Origin: Deinococcales bacterium
Lineage (GTDB): Bacteria; Deinococcota; Deinococci; Deinococcales; JAAFIG01
Direction of reading: 5' to 3'
Length of the DNA stretch: 48,949 bases
NCBI GenBank assembly: GCA_013298595.1
Contig: JAAFIG010000033.1
Span: 1 to 48,949 of the forward strand
The notes beneath the pieces are model-generated. The model was not told the DNA's origin. It saw only the letters and a list, made by a program, of their open reading frames with translations, and searched no databases. A program made the translations under genes and the position numbers. Position 1 is the stretch's first letter; the number at the start of each line of letters is the position of its first letter. Shown here piece after piece: positions 7,949 through 17,548 of the stretch.

Positions 7949-8775
7949 TGCCTCGAGTCCATTGGAATGTACTTGCTGTTCATGCAGTACTCCTTTCCTA
8001 TACGGCATTAACCCTCTTTCCAACGCTTTTAATGATGCTAAATTCGGTCAAAACTCGAGAAGCTATTTTCTCGAATCCACTGGCGTTACCAACACCTAGC
8101 ACACTCGATTTTATTGGTTATCAAACAGTTGCCAACAGTGCCCGATTTGATTTGTATTTCTTAAATAGTTTAATTGTTACACTTGGTTCTTTAGCTGTCA
8201 TTCTCTTTGCCTCGAGCGGCGCTGCATGGGCTTTGGCACGCTACCAATTTGCTGGGAATACTTTGCTAGGTTTGTATTTATCCATTGGCATTATGGTACC
8301 AATCCGGTTAGGTACCATTAGTCTCCTCAAAATGATGGTGGCATTAAAACTCACCAATACACTCTGGGCATTAATTCTGGTTTACAGCGCCAGTGGTATT
8401 CCCTTAGCGGTTTTTATCCTGACCCAATTTTTTAAGCAAATCCCTCGAGAACTCGAAGATGCTGCCAAGATAGACGGGGCAAATGATTACCAAATTTTTT
8501 GGCTGTTGCTACCACTGGTACGCCCTGCACTGGGCACAGTGGCAGTTTTTAATATGATTCCTATTTGGAATGATCTATGGTTTCCACTCATTTTAGCTCC
8601 AAGCGAAAGTAGCAAAACTGTTGTTCTAGGAGCACAAATTTTCTTAGGACAATTTATCAACGATTGGAATGCGATTCTTGCAGCTTTAACCTTAGCTGTT
8701 TTACCAATTATGGTGCTTTACATTATTTTCTCGAGACAATTGATTCGTGGTTTGACCCAAGGTGCTATAAAATAA
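7948..8775 (+). CDS. Sugar ABC transporter permease, UgpE/MalG type
   Basis: The 275-residue protein is the second permease of the importer. It has six membrane segments and the EAA loop PRELEDAAKIDGANDYQIFW. Its ATG shares bases with the previous stop. The transporter needs an ATPase encoded outside the window. The -10 box of the following gene lies in its last codons. Confidence 0.95.
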   Translation: MPRVHWNVLAVHAVLLSYTALTLFPTLLMMLNSVKTREAIFSNPLALPTPSTLDFIGYQTVANSARFDLYFLNSLIVTLGSLAVILFASSGAAWALARYQFAGNTLLGLYLSIGIMVPIRLGTISLLKMMVALKLTNTLWALILVYSASGIPLAVFILTQFFKQIPRELEDAAKIDGANDYQIFWLLLPLVRPALGTVAVFNMIPIWNDLWFPLILAPSESSKTVVLGAQIFLGQFINDWNAILAALTLAVLPIMVLYIIFSRQLIRGLTQGAIK

Positions 8776-8779
8776 ATTC

Positions 8780-9376
8780 ATGGCAAAAGCAGCTATTCTG
8801 GAAACCACTGAACAATTCACACCAGCCTCCAGAGGCAATTGGCGAGCTTGGCTTGAAAAAAATCATGCAATAAAAGAACGAGTTTGGTTGGTTTTTTATA
8901 AGAAAGCCACAGGTAAAAAAACGCTTTCCTATGATGAAGCTGTTGAAGAAGCGTTGTGTTTTGGTTGGGTGGATTCATTGCCAAGAAAACTCGACAATGA
9001 GCGCCATATGCTGTTAATCACGGTTCGTAAACCAAAATCGCCGTGGTCTGGGTTAAACAAAACTCGAGTCGAAAAATTAATAGCCAGTGGTTTAATGACA
9101 GCGGCTGGTCTAGCAAAAATTGAAATTGCTCGGCAAAACGGAGCTTGGGAATCGTATGACGCTGCCGAGGAATTACTCGAACCAGAAGATTTAACAATTT
9201 TACTCAATGCCAATGCAGCAGCTCGAGCCAATTGGGATGCGTTTGCACCATCGGCTCGTAAAGGCATTTTATTTTGGCTAAGCACTGCTAAACGTGATGA
9301 AACACGGCAAAAGCGTTTGCTCGAGATTGTTGAAAAAGCAGCCGTGAATATCAAAGCTAATTTTCCTCGTCAATAA
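8780..9376 (+). CDS. YdeI/OmpD-associated family protein
   Basis: The 198-residue cytosolic protein matches the YdeI family. LSYDEAVEEALCFGWVDSL (about 53-71) is the family signature and the C-terminal part contains FAPSARKGILFWLSTAKR. Homologues are linked to bacteriocin or peptide tolerance in some bacteria, but no biochemical role is firmly known. TAAAAT at 8768-8773 ends six bases before the ATG, so it can be transcribed on its own as a leaderless mRNA although it lies four bases behind the permease gene. Its end overlaps the convergent nuclease gene. Confidence 0.88.
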   Translation: MAKAAILETTEQFTPASRGNWRAWLEKNHAIKERVWLVFYKKATGKKTLSYDEAVEEALCFGWVDSLPRKLDNERHMLLITVRKPKSPWSGLNKTRVEKLIASGLMTAAGLAKIEIARQNGAWESYDAAEELLEPEDLTILLNANAAARANWDAFAPSARKGILFWLSTAKRDETRQKRLLEIVEKAAVNIKANFPRQ

Positions 9377-10341
9377 AAAATTATATTAACTGAGTCAACT
9401 TGCAAACCTAACTGAATTTCTTTTTGTTTTAGGACATCACTGAATTTTATTTCTCGAGTACCAACTCGAATTTGATCATTTTCAATACCTTTGTCGGTTT
9501 GTAAAAACTCAATAAATGATTGTGTGGTTTCCTTCTTCTCGAACGCTTCAAAATATGTTTCGAGTCTACGGTAAAGTTTTGGATGAATTAATGTACCTGT
9601 TTCTCGAATAGCTTCACGGTTAGGAATTAAAAACTTGGCGCTTTGGTCAATCTGCCAGATGCCCCTATTTTCAACTCGGGCTTTTTCAATGATTCTTTGA
9701 AACTTAGCTCGATGGCTTGGCGGCATTGTGTTATAAAACTCTGGAAATGCCAAGCTCTTTTGCAAAAGCTGATAATTCAGGCTTTTTTCAAGCCAATCTG
9801 GTTGAATAATGGTTGTTTGGGCAGCACTATTCCAATCCTGTTCTCGAAAAACATAAGCAATTGGACGACCATTGTTAAAACCAATCGCAGCTTTGCTTAG
9901 CAACACACCGCGAGTTCGTCTAGGTTCAGCATTGCGAACTTGTTTGCCTAATTTCGTGTATTCAATATTTGTAAAGCCCAAATATGAAAGCGTAAAATCT
10001 CGGGCTTCCTTTCCTAGTGGTTGCCGTTTACCAGAATTACCAAATTCTGGTGTATCAATTCCTTCAAACCGCAGTTGAACACTATTCTTTTTGTTTATAT
10101 CGTCTTGGTTTTGGTTACTTTTTGTATCAAGGAACTCTTGATGAATATATTTAGCATTCTCGAGTGAATCCCAATCTTTGATATTATCGGCTATAAATCT
10201 GACACTATCACCATCAGGTTCATAGTCTTCGATGACAAATGCACCACGAATGATTGTGTATAGACTTGAATCTGGCACATCAGCGGGTCTTGCCAAAGCA
10301 AACATTGTCAAGAAAACCAGCAGCGCAACGACAAATTTCAC
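9370..10341 (-). CDS. Secreted staphylococcal-nuclease-like protein (paralogue 1)
   Basis: This protein of about 323 residues has a hydrophobic export signal (KFVVALLVFLTMFALARPA) and an SNase-type domain. The catalytic set of staphylococcal nuclease is recognisable: Asp in PDGDSVRF, Arg-Asp-Glu in LRFEGIDTPE, and the second Arg in NGRPIAYVF. An insert of about 30 residues lies between the first two strands (DWDSLENAKYIH onward), and an unassigned C-terminal extension of about 120 residues follows. It is likely an extracytoplasmic Ca-dependent nuclease. I prefer the GTG at 10341 because the longer frame overlaps the divergent gene and would bury the signal peptide. A paralogue with the same layout is at 35914-36930. 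Confidence 0.82.
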   Translation of the reverse strand: MKFVVALLVFLTMFALARPADVPDSSLYTIIRGAFVIEDYEPDGDSVRFIADNIKDWDSLENAKYIHQEFLDTKSNQNQDDINKKNSVQLRFEGIDTPEFGNSGKRQPLGKEARDFTLSYLGFTNIEYTKLGKQVRNAEPRRTRGVLLSKAAIGFNNGRPIAYVFREQDWNSAAQTTIIQPDWLEKSLNYQLLQKSLAFPEFYNTMPPSHRAKFQRIIEKARVENRGIWQIDQSAKFLIPNREAIRETGTLIHPKLYRRLETYFEAFEKKETTQSFIEFLQTDKGIENDQIRVGTREIKFSDVLKQKEIQLGLQVDSVNIIFY

Positions 10342-10404
10342 TCCGCTATAAGCATAACAGACTTGAGAACCCAATTCAATTGTTTTGCATGTTAGCCTGA
10401 GGCA

Positions 10405-11328
10405 ATGCAGCAAACTTCAGCGCAAAAACCAACCACAACGCAATTCATTACCATTTTAGGCATTGGTTTACTGGCTGTTTGTTGTGCTTCAATTTTCATT
10501 CGCTTAGCCAGAGAAAGCACAGGCTCGAGTAGTGCTTTTATTGGTGTGTTTATTGCTTTTGCTCGAATTACTGTGGCAAGTTTAGTGACTGTACCTTTAG
10601 GGTTTTTTGCTATTCGTAAAGAAAAACCTTCTCGAGAAGCCATTCGATTGGGTGTTTGGGCAGGTGTAGCTTTGGCTTTGCATTTTGCTTTTTGGATCTC
10701 GAGTTTATCCTTTACCAGTATTGCTGCGAGCACAACCATTGCCACAACCAATCCGATTTGGCTGAGTTTATGGGCTTGGTTGGTCTGGAAGCAACCGCCA
10801 AGTACTCGAGTACGTTTTGGTGTTGCTGTGGCGTTTCTGGGTGGTATTTTGGTGGCATTTGGTGATACTGGTGGCTCGAGTCAGGCAACCAATCCATTAT
10901 TGGGGAATTTTTTGTCGTTACTTGGGGCTTTCTCAGTTTCTGCTTATTATTTGTTGGGTCAGGCAGCCCAAAAAGCTGGGTTGAGTATCACTGCCTATGC
11001 AGGTGTGGCATATGGCATGGCAGCATTGGTTTTACTGCCTTTACCTCTGATTTTTTCAGTGCCTTACACTGGTTATCCACTCGAGGCGTACTTTTGGTTG
11101 TTGCTGCTGGGTTTGATTCCACAATTAATTGGTCATACCAGTTTTAATTGGGCAGTCAAATTCTTAGCGCCCACCACGGTCACAATGGTGATTTTGCTCG
11201 AGCCTGTTGGTAGTGCCATTTTGGCAATCACTGTTTTTCGTGAATTACCAAGTTTCCTGACAGCCTTGGGCGCGAGTGTTTTACTTTCTGGTGTTTTTAT
11301 TGCTGTTTCGGAAAAACAAAAAAGCTGA
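10405..11328 (+). CDS. EamA/DMT-family transporter
   Basis: The 307-residue protein has ten predicted membrane helices arranged as two EamA repeats, including WISSLSFTSIAASTTIATTNPIWL in the first half and TTVTMVILLEPVGSAILA in the second. Drug/metabolite exporters of this type export amino acids or other metabolites; the substrate is unknown. TGAGGCA lies immediately before the ATG but is close for a ribosome binding site. The gene is divergent from the nuclease gene, with 63 bases between the starts. Confidence 0.9.
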   Translation: MQQTSAQKPTTTQFITILGIGLLAVCCASIFIRLARESTGSSSAFIGVFIAFARITVASLVTVPLGFFAIRKEKPSREAIRLGVWAGVALALHFAFWISSLSFTSIAASTTIATTNPIWLSLWAWLVWKQPPSTRVRFGVAVAFLGGILVAFGDTGGSSQATNPLLGNFLSLLGAFSVSAYYLLGQAAQKAGLSITAYAGVAYGMAALVLLPLPLIFSVPYTGYPLEAYFWLLLLGLIPQLIGHTSFNWAVKFLAPTTVTMVILLEPVGSAILAITVFRELPSFLTALGASVLLSGVFIAVSEKQKS

Positions 11329-11375
11329 CATGCCAATGACACCAGTTGCTCTTGAGAATGCGTCATACTAGCGTC

Positions 11376-11897
11376 ATGGATTTAACTGCTTTTCGTCTCG
11401 AGAAAGATCAATTTTTTGTATCGCGTCATTCACCACTACCCAATAGCTTAAAAGCGGATTTTAAGGGTTTGCAGTATTTTGGTGAGAATACTGCACTGCG
11501 TTTTTCTTTGTTACTCGAGCCAGATATCAATCAGGAAGTTACTATTATGCAAACCAGTAACGGTTCTGAACGAGTTTATCAGCGTTTAGGTTGGATCACT
11601 TTTCCTGTTAAAGGCAGTGTTTGCCGCTTAGCGCTTTTTGTGCCAGAAGGTCAGCTCGAGGCAACAGAGGTCTTTATTCCTTTTCGGGATAGTACCAGTG
11701 GCAACCAAACATATGGTGCTGGACGGTATCTCGAGGCGGAAATTCAGCACAATATCGTTCAACTCGATTTCAATTTAGCGTATAACCCTTATTGTGCCTA
11801 CGCAGATGGTTGGGCTTGTCCTGTGCCACCACTCGAGAATTGGTTACAAGTGGCTATCGAAGCTGGCGAAAAAACCTTTGGAGTACACCATGATTGA
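11376..11897 (+). CDS. DUF1684 protein
   Basis: The 173-residue protein is a DUF1684 member. Signature blocks are FIPFRDSTSGNQTYGAGRYL, LDFNLAYNPYCAYA and CPVPPLENWLQVAIEAGEK. No signal peptide or membrane segment is seen and no activity is established for the family. I start at 11376 since CATACT (11364-11369) ends six bases upstream; the frame opens ten codons earlier without support. The stop lies inside the start of the TPR gene (8-base overlap), so the two are coupled. Confidence 0.88.
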   Translation: MDLTAFRLEKDQFFVSRHSPLPNSLKADFKGLQYFGENTALRFSLLLEPDINQEVTIMQTSNGSERVYQRLGWITFPVKGSVCRLALFVPEGQLEATEVFIPFRDSTSGNQTYGAGRYLEAEIQHNIVQLDFNLAYNPYCAYADGWACPVPPLENWLQVAIEAGEKTFGVHHD

Positions 11898-12690
11898 CCA
11901 AAACACTGCGATTGCCGATCTGAAACGCAACTTAGAAACACATCTCGAGAAATACGAATGGGAAGCAGCTCTTGGTAAAGTTCGAGCACTTGAACTGGTT
12001 AGTCAACGCGACCTCGATCTCGAGCGAGCATTATTGTTAATCATTGATTTTATGGACGCACTACGTGCCAAAAATTATGTAGGAGCAACAAAAACAGCCA
12101 GAGAAGGTTGGAAAGAAAAACTGTATATTGTCCTCGAGGGGTTAGATGAAGCCCTTGAAGCTTTACAGCAAGCCGAGCAAAACTGGCGCACCAGCGAAAC
12201 CGCTGTCAGAAATGCACTCAAGAAAGCTTCACAACACATCCTGACTCGAGGTGAAGCCGAAAACCAAATGGGTGTACTCGAAGCGATTATCGAAAACCGC
12301 GATGCCGCTCGAGGGCATTTTCAAGCTGCTTTAGGTGCAGACCAACGGCATTACCGTGCCATGACTAACTTAGGTAATCTTGAACTGGAAGCAGGTAATT
12401 TTGCCGAAGCCGAGATGCGTTACCGCGAAGTAATTCGTTTAAATCCAGATTACAGTGTTGTTTACAATAACTTAGCTGCTGTGATGAAAAAACAAGGCAA
12501 ACGTAGTGAAAGTGTTACGTACCTCAAAAAAGCTCAGCAACTAGCAGTACGCGAAGTTCGAGGCGACACTCGAGGCACCAATATTGGCAAAATCAAAAAC
12601 CCTGCTCTTGATTGGCTAGGTAACCCCAAAGCACGATGGGGTATTGCTATTGCTGTACTGGTAATCGCCTTTTTAATCTCGAGACGTTAA
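11890..12690 (+). CDS. TPR protein with C-terminal membrane anchor
   Basis: The 266-residue protein is mostly helical. Residues about 1-150 are charged and coiled-coil-like, two clear TPR repeats follow (HYRAMTNLGNLELEAGNFAE and SVVYNNLAAVMKKQGKRSES), and a membrane helix (WGIAIAVLVIAFLI) ends in basic residues. It should sit on the membrane with the TPRs in the cytoplasm and act as a scaffold; partners are unknown. It overlaps the DUF1684 gene by eight bases, so the ATG at 11890 replaces the longer open frame. Confidence 0.82.
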   Translation: MIDQNTAIADLKRNLETHLEKYEWEAALGKVRALELVSQRDLDLERALLLIIDFMDALRAKNYVGATKTAREGWKEKLYIVLEGLDEALEALQQAEQNWRTSETAVRNALKKASQHILTRGEAENQMGVLEAIIENRDAARGHFQAALGADQRHYRAMTNLGNLELEAGNFAEAEMRYREVIRLNPDYSVVYNNLAAVMKKQGKRSESVTYLKKAQQLAVREVRGDTRGTNIGKIKNPALDWLGNPKARWGIAIAVLVIAFLISRR

Positions 12691-12734
12691 AGCGTAGACT
12701 GATTAACTACAAAAAAGTCAGAACTAACTTTCTC

Positions 12735-13835
12735 TCACAGCTTCTTTTGAAAAATGCGGTAACGCTTGTATGGAATAGCACCGAGTGCCTTCATACCATT
12801 GTTAATGCCATCATTACTCTCGAGAGTCCAGCCGAATTCTCCGCTCGAGTATTTACTTTTGCCTCGCCACCAAGTCTCGGCATAGAGTAAGGCATCTAAG
12901 CCGCGTCCGTGGTATTCATCTAAGATACCAAGGGCAATCAGGCGCATTCTGGTGTATTTAAAAAATTGTAACTTAAAAACACCAAATGGTAAGAGCTTAC
13001 CTCCTGTACCTGGTAGGGCTTGGTTTAAATCTGGAAGAACAAGACTAAAGGCGACTGGTTTACCTTCAATTTCTGCCATAAAGCTAATTTGCTGATCGGC
13101 AACTTGTCCAAGTTGTTTTTTCAAATGATCTATTTCAGCTTCTGTCCAAGGCACAAAACCCACATTACTTCTCCAAGCGCTGTTATAAATTGCCCGCAAA
13201 TGCACAACTTCTTCGTTCAGTTTCTTAAAGTTTAATGGACGCAAAGTCACTTTCAGATTTTTCTTGACCCGCTCAGCAATCCGCCCAACTCGCTCAGGTA
13301 AGCCTTGCTCGACTGTCATCTTCCATGCAAATGTGTCCTCGTACTTGCTATAACCCGCTGCTTCAGACCAAGCAATGTACTCAGGAACATTGTAATTCAT
13401 CATTAAAGCGGGTGGGTCATCGTAGTTATCTACCAAAAAACCGTGCATATCGTTTTGGGCAATTTTACTTGGACCTTTGATAGTATCCATACCACGTTGT
13501 TTGCCCCAAGCTTCAACTCGCTCGAGTAAAGCTTTGAAAACTTCGATAGTTGCCGCCTCGAGACAGGCAAATAACACGGTTTTTTCGTTGCGGTATTGAT
13601 TAAAACTCTGATCGACAATCGCAGCGATACGTCCAACAACCGCGCCATTCTCGAGGGCTAAGAAAAGTTCGATATCTGAATGATCAAAAAAAGGGTTTTT
13701 CTGCGGGTCTGTGTCAGCCCATTCTTGAATCAGTAATGGAGGAACCCATGTTGGATGTGAACGGTACTTCTGGTATGGATATTCTATCCAGCGTTTACGG
13801 TCGGCTCGAGATTGTACACTTGCGATTTGCATCAT
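12735..13835 (-). CDS. GNAT-fold acyltransferase-like protein
   Basis: The 366-residue protein belongs to a long GNAT-like family of unknown substrate. KGPSKIAQNDMHGFLVDNYD and the C-terminal LDEYHGRGLDALLYAETW and GEFGWTLESNDGINNGMKALG are characteristic; the second resembles an acetyl-CoA pyrophosphate loop. It is soluble. TAGATT ends seven bases before the first of two adjacent ATGs, consistent with leaderless expression. Confidence 0.78.
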   Translation of the reverse strand: MMQIASVQSRADRKRWIEYPYQKYRSHPTWVPPLLIQEWADTDPQKNPFFDHSDIELFLALENGAVVGRIAAIVDQSFNQYRNEKTVLFACLEAATIEVFKALLERVEAWGKQRGMDTIKGPSKIAQNDMHGFLVDNYDDPPALMMNYNVPEYIAWSEAAGYSKYEDTFAWKMTVEQGLPERVGRIAERVKKNLKVTLRPLNFKKLNEEVVHLRAIYNSAWRSNVGFVPWTEAEIDHLKKQLGQVADQQISFMAEIEGKPVAFSLVLPDLNQALPGTGGKLLPFGVFKLQFFKYTRMRLIALGILDEYHGRGLDALLYAETWWRGKSKYSSGEFGWTLESNDGINNGMKALGAIPYKRYRIFQKKL

Positions 13836-13852
13836 GGTCTACAATCTACTAT

Positions 13853-13889
13853 AAATTTCGAGTTTTTTTGTTTTGCACTCGAGAAATTT
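13853..13889. repeat. CTCGAG-containing hairpin in a divergent spacer
   Basis: AAATTTCGAGT (13853-13863) pairs with ACTCGAGAAATTT (13877-13889), except for two unpaired bases. A T-rich loop separates the arms. The element lies between the divergent starts at 13835 and 14086. It could be an operator or a degenerate terminator; nothing else is recognisable in this 250-base spacer beyond TAAAAT at 14075-14080. Confidence 0.5.
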
Positions 13890-14085
13890 CTTTGTTAGGC
13901 ATTTTTCAACTTCTGTGCCAAAACCTTATGATCTGGGGTAAAATAGTATTTATTGCTTTTAGGACAATATTTACTCGATTAAGGCTAGCATTGGGTTACA
14001 GATTCTTCGATGTCATATTATTTAGCCTTTGACAGTTTGACGCAATTTTCGCACACAAATCCTGAAAGCATGAGTAAAATAGCGT

Positions 14086-15276
14086 ATGTTCCTATACGCA
14101 TCTCGGCGGATACTTGGCATGATCCCAATTCTCATGTTTGTGTCAATGGCAATTTTTGGGTTAATCCAATTACAACCAGGCGACTTTCTCGATGAACTCA
14201 AACTGGGAAATCCGAAAATCACCCAAGCAGACATTCAACGCTTACGCCGCGAATACGGCTTAGACCAACCTTGGTACGTGCAATATGGCAAATGGGTATC
14301 TCGAGCCGTGCGGTTTGATTTTGGTTTATCTCGAGAAAATGGGTATGTTCCTGCTGCTGAATTTGTTTTTGATCAGCGGCTTGGTAATACAGTCACTTTA
14401 TCTTTAACAGCTTTTGTTATTGCTTTGGTGATCGGTATTCCTGTAGGGATTTACGCTGCTGTCAAACAATATAGTTTACTTGATTACATCACCACTTTTT
14501 TATCGTTTGTTGGTTATAGCGTACCTGTGTTTTGGTTAGGCATCATGATGCTGATTTTATTTGGTGTGACTTTTAAAGTATTTCCCACAGGTGGGATGCA
14601 ATCCGAAGGGGTTACACCGTATATCGAAAGTAGTGAAAAATTCCCTGCCACAGGACAAGTCAAAAAACTCGAGACCCGAGATGGGCGCAGTGTGATTACC
14701 CTAGCGATTTACAATGAGGTTGCCCAAAAAGATGAACCCAAAGAATTTATTTTACCTGCCGATATTCAACCCAATGTGGTGGTTGATGATTACGTTTCTG
14801 AAGGGCAAGCCATTGGTCAGCGGATGACGTTTAACTCATGGTTAGCTTGGCTTTTAGATCGTTTGCATCATCTTATTTTACCAGCCGTTGCTTTATCTGT
14901 GATTTCAATAGCTGGTTGGACACGTTTTATGCGAGCCAGTTTACTCGAGGTAATTAATCAAGATTTTGTTCGTACTGCCAGAGCCAAAGGTTTAGCTGAA
15001 CGAGTGGTTATTTACAAACATGCTTTACGTAACGCACTGATTCCTATTGTCACTTTGGTTGGATTATCTATTCCTGGCATTCTCAATGGAGCGGTTCTGA
15101 CCGAAACTGTTTTCAATTGGCCCGGCATGGGCACAGCACTTTTAGATAGTGTGATCAAAAAAGATTATAACGTCGCTATGGTCATTCTGATGTTACTTGC
15201 CATTGTTACTTTGGCGGCTAATTTACTGACCGATTTAGCATATGCGTTCGTAGACCCACGCATTCGCTATAACTAA
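14086..15276 (+). CDS. Peptide-type ABC transporter permease (DppB/OppB-like) with extracytoplasmic insert
   Basis: The 396-residue protein is a DppB/OppB-like permease. The family ends are intact (LYASRRILGMIPILMFVS at the N-terminus, the ARAKGL loop, NWPGMGTALLDSV near the C-terminus). Typical members have about 310-340 residues. The excess is one block at about 172-248, after WLGIMMLILFGVTFKVFPTGG and before LLDRLHHLILPA. The block has no membrane helix and includes ILPADIQPNVVVDDYVSEGQ, which recalls a beta-barrel or lipoyl-like turn, so it should form an extra domain outside the membrane. TAAAAT ends five bases before the ATG. No binding protein or ATPase is adjacent. Confidence 0.93.
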   Translation: MFLYASRRILGMIPILMFVSMAIFGLIQLQPGDFLDELKLGNPKITQADIQRLRREYGLDQPWYVQYGKWVSRAVRFDFGLSRENGYVPAAEFVFDQRLGNTVTLSLTAFVIALVIGIPVGIYAAVKQYSLLDYITTFLSFVGYSVPVFWLGIMMLILFGVTFKVFPTGGMQSEGVTPYIESSEKFPATGQVKKLETRDGRSVITLAIYNEVAQKDEPKEFILPADIQPNVVVDDYVSEGQAIGQRMTFNSWLAWLLDRLHHLILPAVALSVISIAGWTRFMRASLLEVINQDFVRTARAKGLAERVVIYKHALRNALIPIVTLVGLSIPGILNGAVLTETVFNWPGMGTALLDSVIKKDYNVAMVILMLLAIVTLAANLLTDLAYAFVDPRIRYN

Positions 15277-15301
15277 TTCTCGAGATTGTTAAAGGATAAC
15301 T

Positions 15302-16483
15302 ATGGCAACTGCAAGCGTTCCTCAACCGATACAAAAGTCTGAGAGTTCTTCAGCAAAAACATGGCGGCGTTTTCGTAAGCATCGCATGGCAAACATCGCA
15401 GCTTTTCTTTTAGCAGCTTTACTCTTGGTTTCGATTTTTGCGCCGATACTTGCTCCGTATCCACCTGATGCAATTGATTCCAAGAATTTATATGGCGGCT
15501 CGAGTGCAGCTCATTGGATGGGTACAGATGGTTTAGGGCGCGATGTTTTTAGCCGAGTTTTACATGCTGGACGAGTTTCATTAATGGTTGGTATCGTTGT
15601 TTCTGTATTGTCTGCCATTATTGGTGTGGTTATGGGTTTGGTCTCAGGGTATTTTAGTGGTGTACCTTGGGTCTTATCGGTTGGTGTTGGTAGCGAATTA
15701 TGGGCGGAACGCAAACGCAACGAAGGCTCGAGTTTTCTTTGGCGTACAGGGCTACGTTGGCTTATCTGGGCTGGGATTATTGCTTTGATTGTACAAATAA
15801 CCGTTCAATTTGCCAGTACATTCTCTGGGATTGCTGCTTTTGCCACTTGGCTGATTGGTGGCACGTTAGCCATTGCAACAGCTTATTTTGCTTTTTATAA
15901 AGCCATTGCAGTAGATATTGACAATGCCATCTCGAGGTTAATTGATGTGATGCTCAGTTTGCCACAAATCCCGTTTTTACTGATTCTGTCTGGGTTGCTT
16001 GCTAACCCCGAAGTTGAACTGGGTAAAGTGCTGAACAACTTTTTTGGCGAATCGCGTTCGATTGTTTTAATTATTTTTGTGCTGACACTGTTTGGTTGGC
16101 TTGGAACTGCTCGAATTATTCGTGGTTTGGTGCTGAGTTTACGGCAACAAGAATTTACTGATGCTGCCAGAGCCATTGGCTCAAGTGATTGGCGCATTAT
16201 GTTGCGGCATTTGTTACCCAATGCAATTGCACCAATTATTGTGCAGGTGACGCTCGATGTTGGTAATAATATTATTTCCGAAGCAGCCTTGAGTTTTCTT
16301 GGTTTTGGTATTCAAGAACCCACTGCCAGTTGGGGCAATATGTTGTCTGGTGCCCAAGAAGCCATTTTTCAAAGCCCATTTACCGTCTTCTGGCCCGGTC
16401 TATTTATTCTTTTAACCAGCCTGAGTATTAACTTTTTAGGTGATGGCTTGCGCGATGCGCTCGATCCTCGCAGTCGGTTGTAA
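15302..16483 (+). CDS. Peptide-type ABC transporter permease (DppC/OppC-like) with two-helix insert
   Basis: The 393-residue protein is the DppC-type partner. Its conserved parts are [20 protein letters not shown] (about 71-90), [17 protein letters not shown] (about 211-227) and [12 protein letters not shown] in the EAA loop. Standard members have about 280-300 residues. Here about 85 extra residues (roughly 121-205) interrupt the loop that normally joins SGYFGG directly to the DNxISRLIDV helix. The insert contains a charged part ([11 protein letters not shown]) and two hydrophobic helices (about 150-172 and 176-200). A CTCGAG lies in the 25-base spacer behind dppB. The ATPases and binding protein must be elsewhere. 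Confidence 0.93.
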   Translation: MATASVPQPIQKSESSSAKTWRRFRKHRMANIAAFLLAALLLVSIFAPILAPYPPDAIDSKNLYGGSSAAHWMGTDGLGRDVFSRVLHAGRVSLMVGIVVSVLSAIIGVVMGLVSGYFSGVPWVLSVGVGSELWAERKRNEGSSFLWRTGLRWLIWAGIIALIVQITVQFASTFSGIAAFATWLIGGTLAIATAYFAFYKAIAVDIDNAISRLIDVMLSLPQIPFLLILSGLLANPEVELGKVLNNFFGESRSIVLIIFVLTLFGWLGTARIIRGLVLSLRQQEFTDAARAIGSSDWRIMLRHLLPNAIAPIIVQVTLDVGNNIISEAALSFLGFGIQEPTASWGNMLSGAQEAIFQSPFTVFWPGLFILLTSLSINFLGDGLRDALDPRSRL

Positions 16484-16485
16484 TC

Positions 16486-16965
16486 ATGGCTGAATTAACC
16501 CACTTTAAAGATGGTACACCTGTTATGGTGGATGTCTCGAGTAAAGCAGTTACCATGCGAACAGCCACTGCCGAAGCAATTATCTGGCTACCAGAAGCAG
16601 CTCGAGCTGCCCTTAATGCTGGTGGTGTGGGTAAAGGTGATGTGCTGGCTGTGGCACAACTGGCTGGGATTATGGGTGCAAAACAAACCGCTAACCTGAT
16701 TCCACTGTGTCATCCGCTTAGTCTCTCGAGCGTAGAAGTGCAATTAACTCGAGTGATAGATGGTGTACGAGTCCAAGCAACAGCCAGAACCGCCGCCCAG
16801 ACTGGGGTCGAGATGGAAGCATTAACCGCTGTTAGTGTGGCAGCATTAACGGTGTATGACATGCTCAAAGCTGCCAGTAAGGGCATTGAGATTCGCCTTG
16901 TGCGTTTGCTCGAGAAAACAGGTGGCAAAAGTGGAGATTGGCAGGCAAACCAAACAAATTTATAA
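16486..16965 (+). CDS. moaC: Cyclic pyranopterin monophosphate synthase MoaC
   Basis: The 159-residue protein is full length for MoaC, which converts the MoaA product into cyclic pyranopterin monophosphate in molybdenum cofactor biosynthesis. Diagnostic stretches are [15 protein letters not shown] and [20 protein letters not shown]. It starts two bases after the permease gene and is probably read with it, though other moa genes are absent here. Its last six bases overlap the convergent hisB end. Confidence 0.96.
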   Translation: MAELTHFKDGTPVMVDVSSKAVTMRTATAEAIIWLPEAARAALNAGGVGKGDVLAVAQLAGIMGAKQTANLIPLCHPLSLSSVEVQLTRVIDGVRVQATARTAAQTGVEMEALTAVSVAALTVYDMLKAASKGIEIRLVRLLEKTGGKSGDWQANQTNL

Positions 16966-17544
16966 ACTGCCTTTGGTGCTGGGTAACTCTGCATGTGTGA
17001 CTCGAGTGGCTTGAAACACAGCTCGAGCAAAGGCTTTAATAATCGCTTCGATCACATGGTGGGCTTCACGTCCAGATAACAAGCGAACATGTAAGGTCAC
17101 ACCTGCATGGTTGCAAAAGCCACGTAAGAATTCTCGTAAGTGGTAAATATGAAACCCATTGGCATTGCCAATGACATTTAGTTCTTCTGGGCGAAACTCG
17201 AGGTGTGCCCGACCCGAAAAATCGAGCACTACATGGGCTAAGGTTTCATCCATTGGTACAAATGCACTGCCGTACCGCTCGAGTCCAGTTTTATTCTCAA
17301 GCACTTTTGCAAATGCCATACCAAGGGTAATGCCAGTATCTTCGATTAAGTGATGCACATCCACGTGTAAATCACCTGTGGCACTAACCTCGAGTCCAAT
17401 TCGAGCGTGGCGTTTAAAAGCATCGAGCATGTGGTCAAGAAACCCGTGCCCTGTGGCAATGGTTCCCTCGAGTGAAGCATCTAAGTTGATGTTGACGCGA
17501 ATTTGCGTTTCTAAGGTATTTCGTTCAATGATGGCTTGGCGCAT
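16960..17544 (-). CDS. hisB: Imidazoleglycerol-phosphate dehydratase HisB
   Basis: The 194-residue monofunctional enzyme catalyses dehydration of imidazole glycerol phosphate to imidazole acetol phosphate in histidine synthesis. The metal-binding His motifs are present: [30 protein letters not shown] and [17 protein letters not shown]. It lies four bases behind hisC, the next enzyme in the pathway, so the two form an operon. The phosphatase domain of the fused enterobacterial enzyme is absent. Confidence 0.97.
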   Translation of the reverse strand: MRQAIIERNTLETQIRVNINLDASLEGTIATGHGFLDHMLDAFKRHARIGLEVSATGDLHVDVHHLIEDTGITLGMAFAKVLENKTGLERYGSAFVPMDETLAHVVLDFSGRAHLEFRPEELNVIGNANGFHIYHLREFLRGFCNHAGVTLHVRLLSGREAHHVIEAIIKAFARAVFQATRVTHAELPSTKGSL

Positions 17545-17548
17545 AGGC

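Noticed and set aside
12815-12830. ACTCTCGAGAGT as a separate regulatory palindrome
   Set aside because: It is inside the GNAT-like coding sequence and is probably a CTCGAG with chance flanking symmetry.
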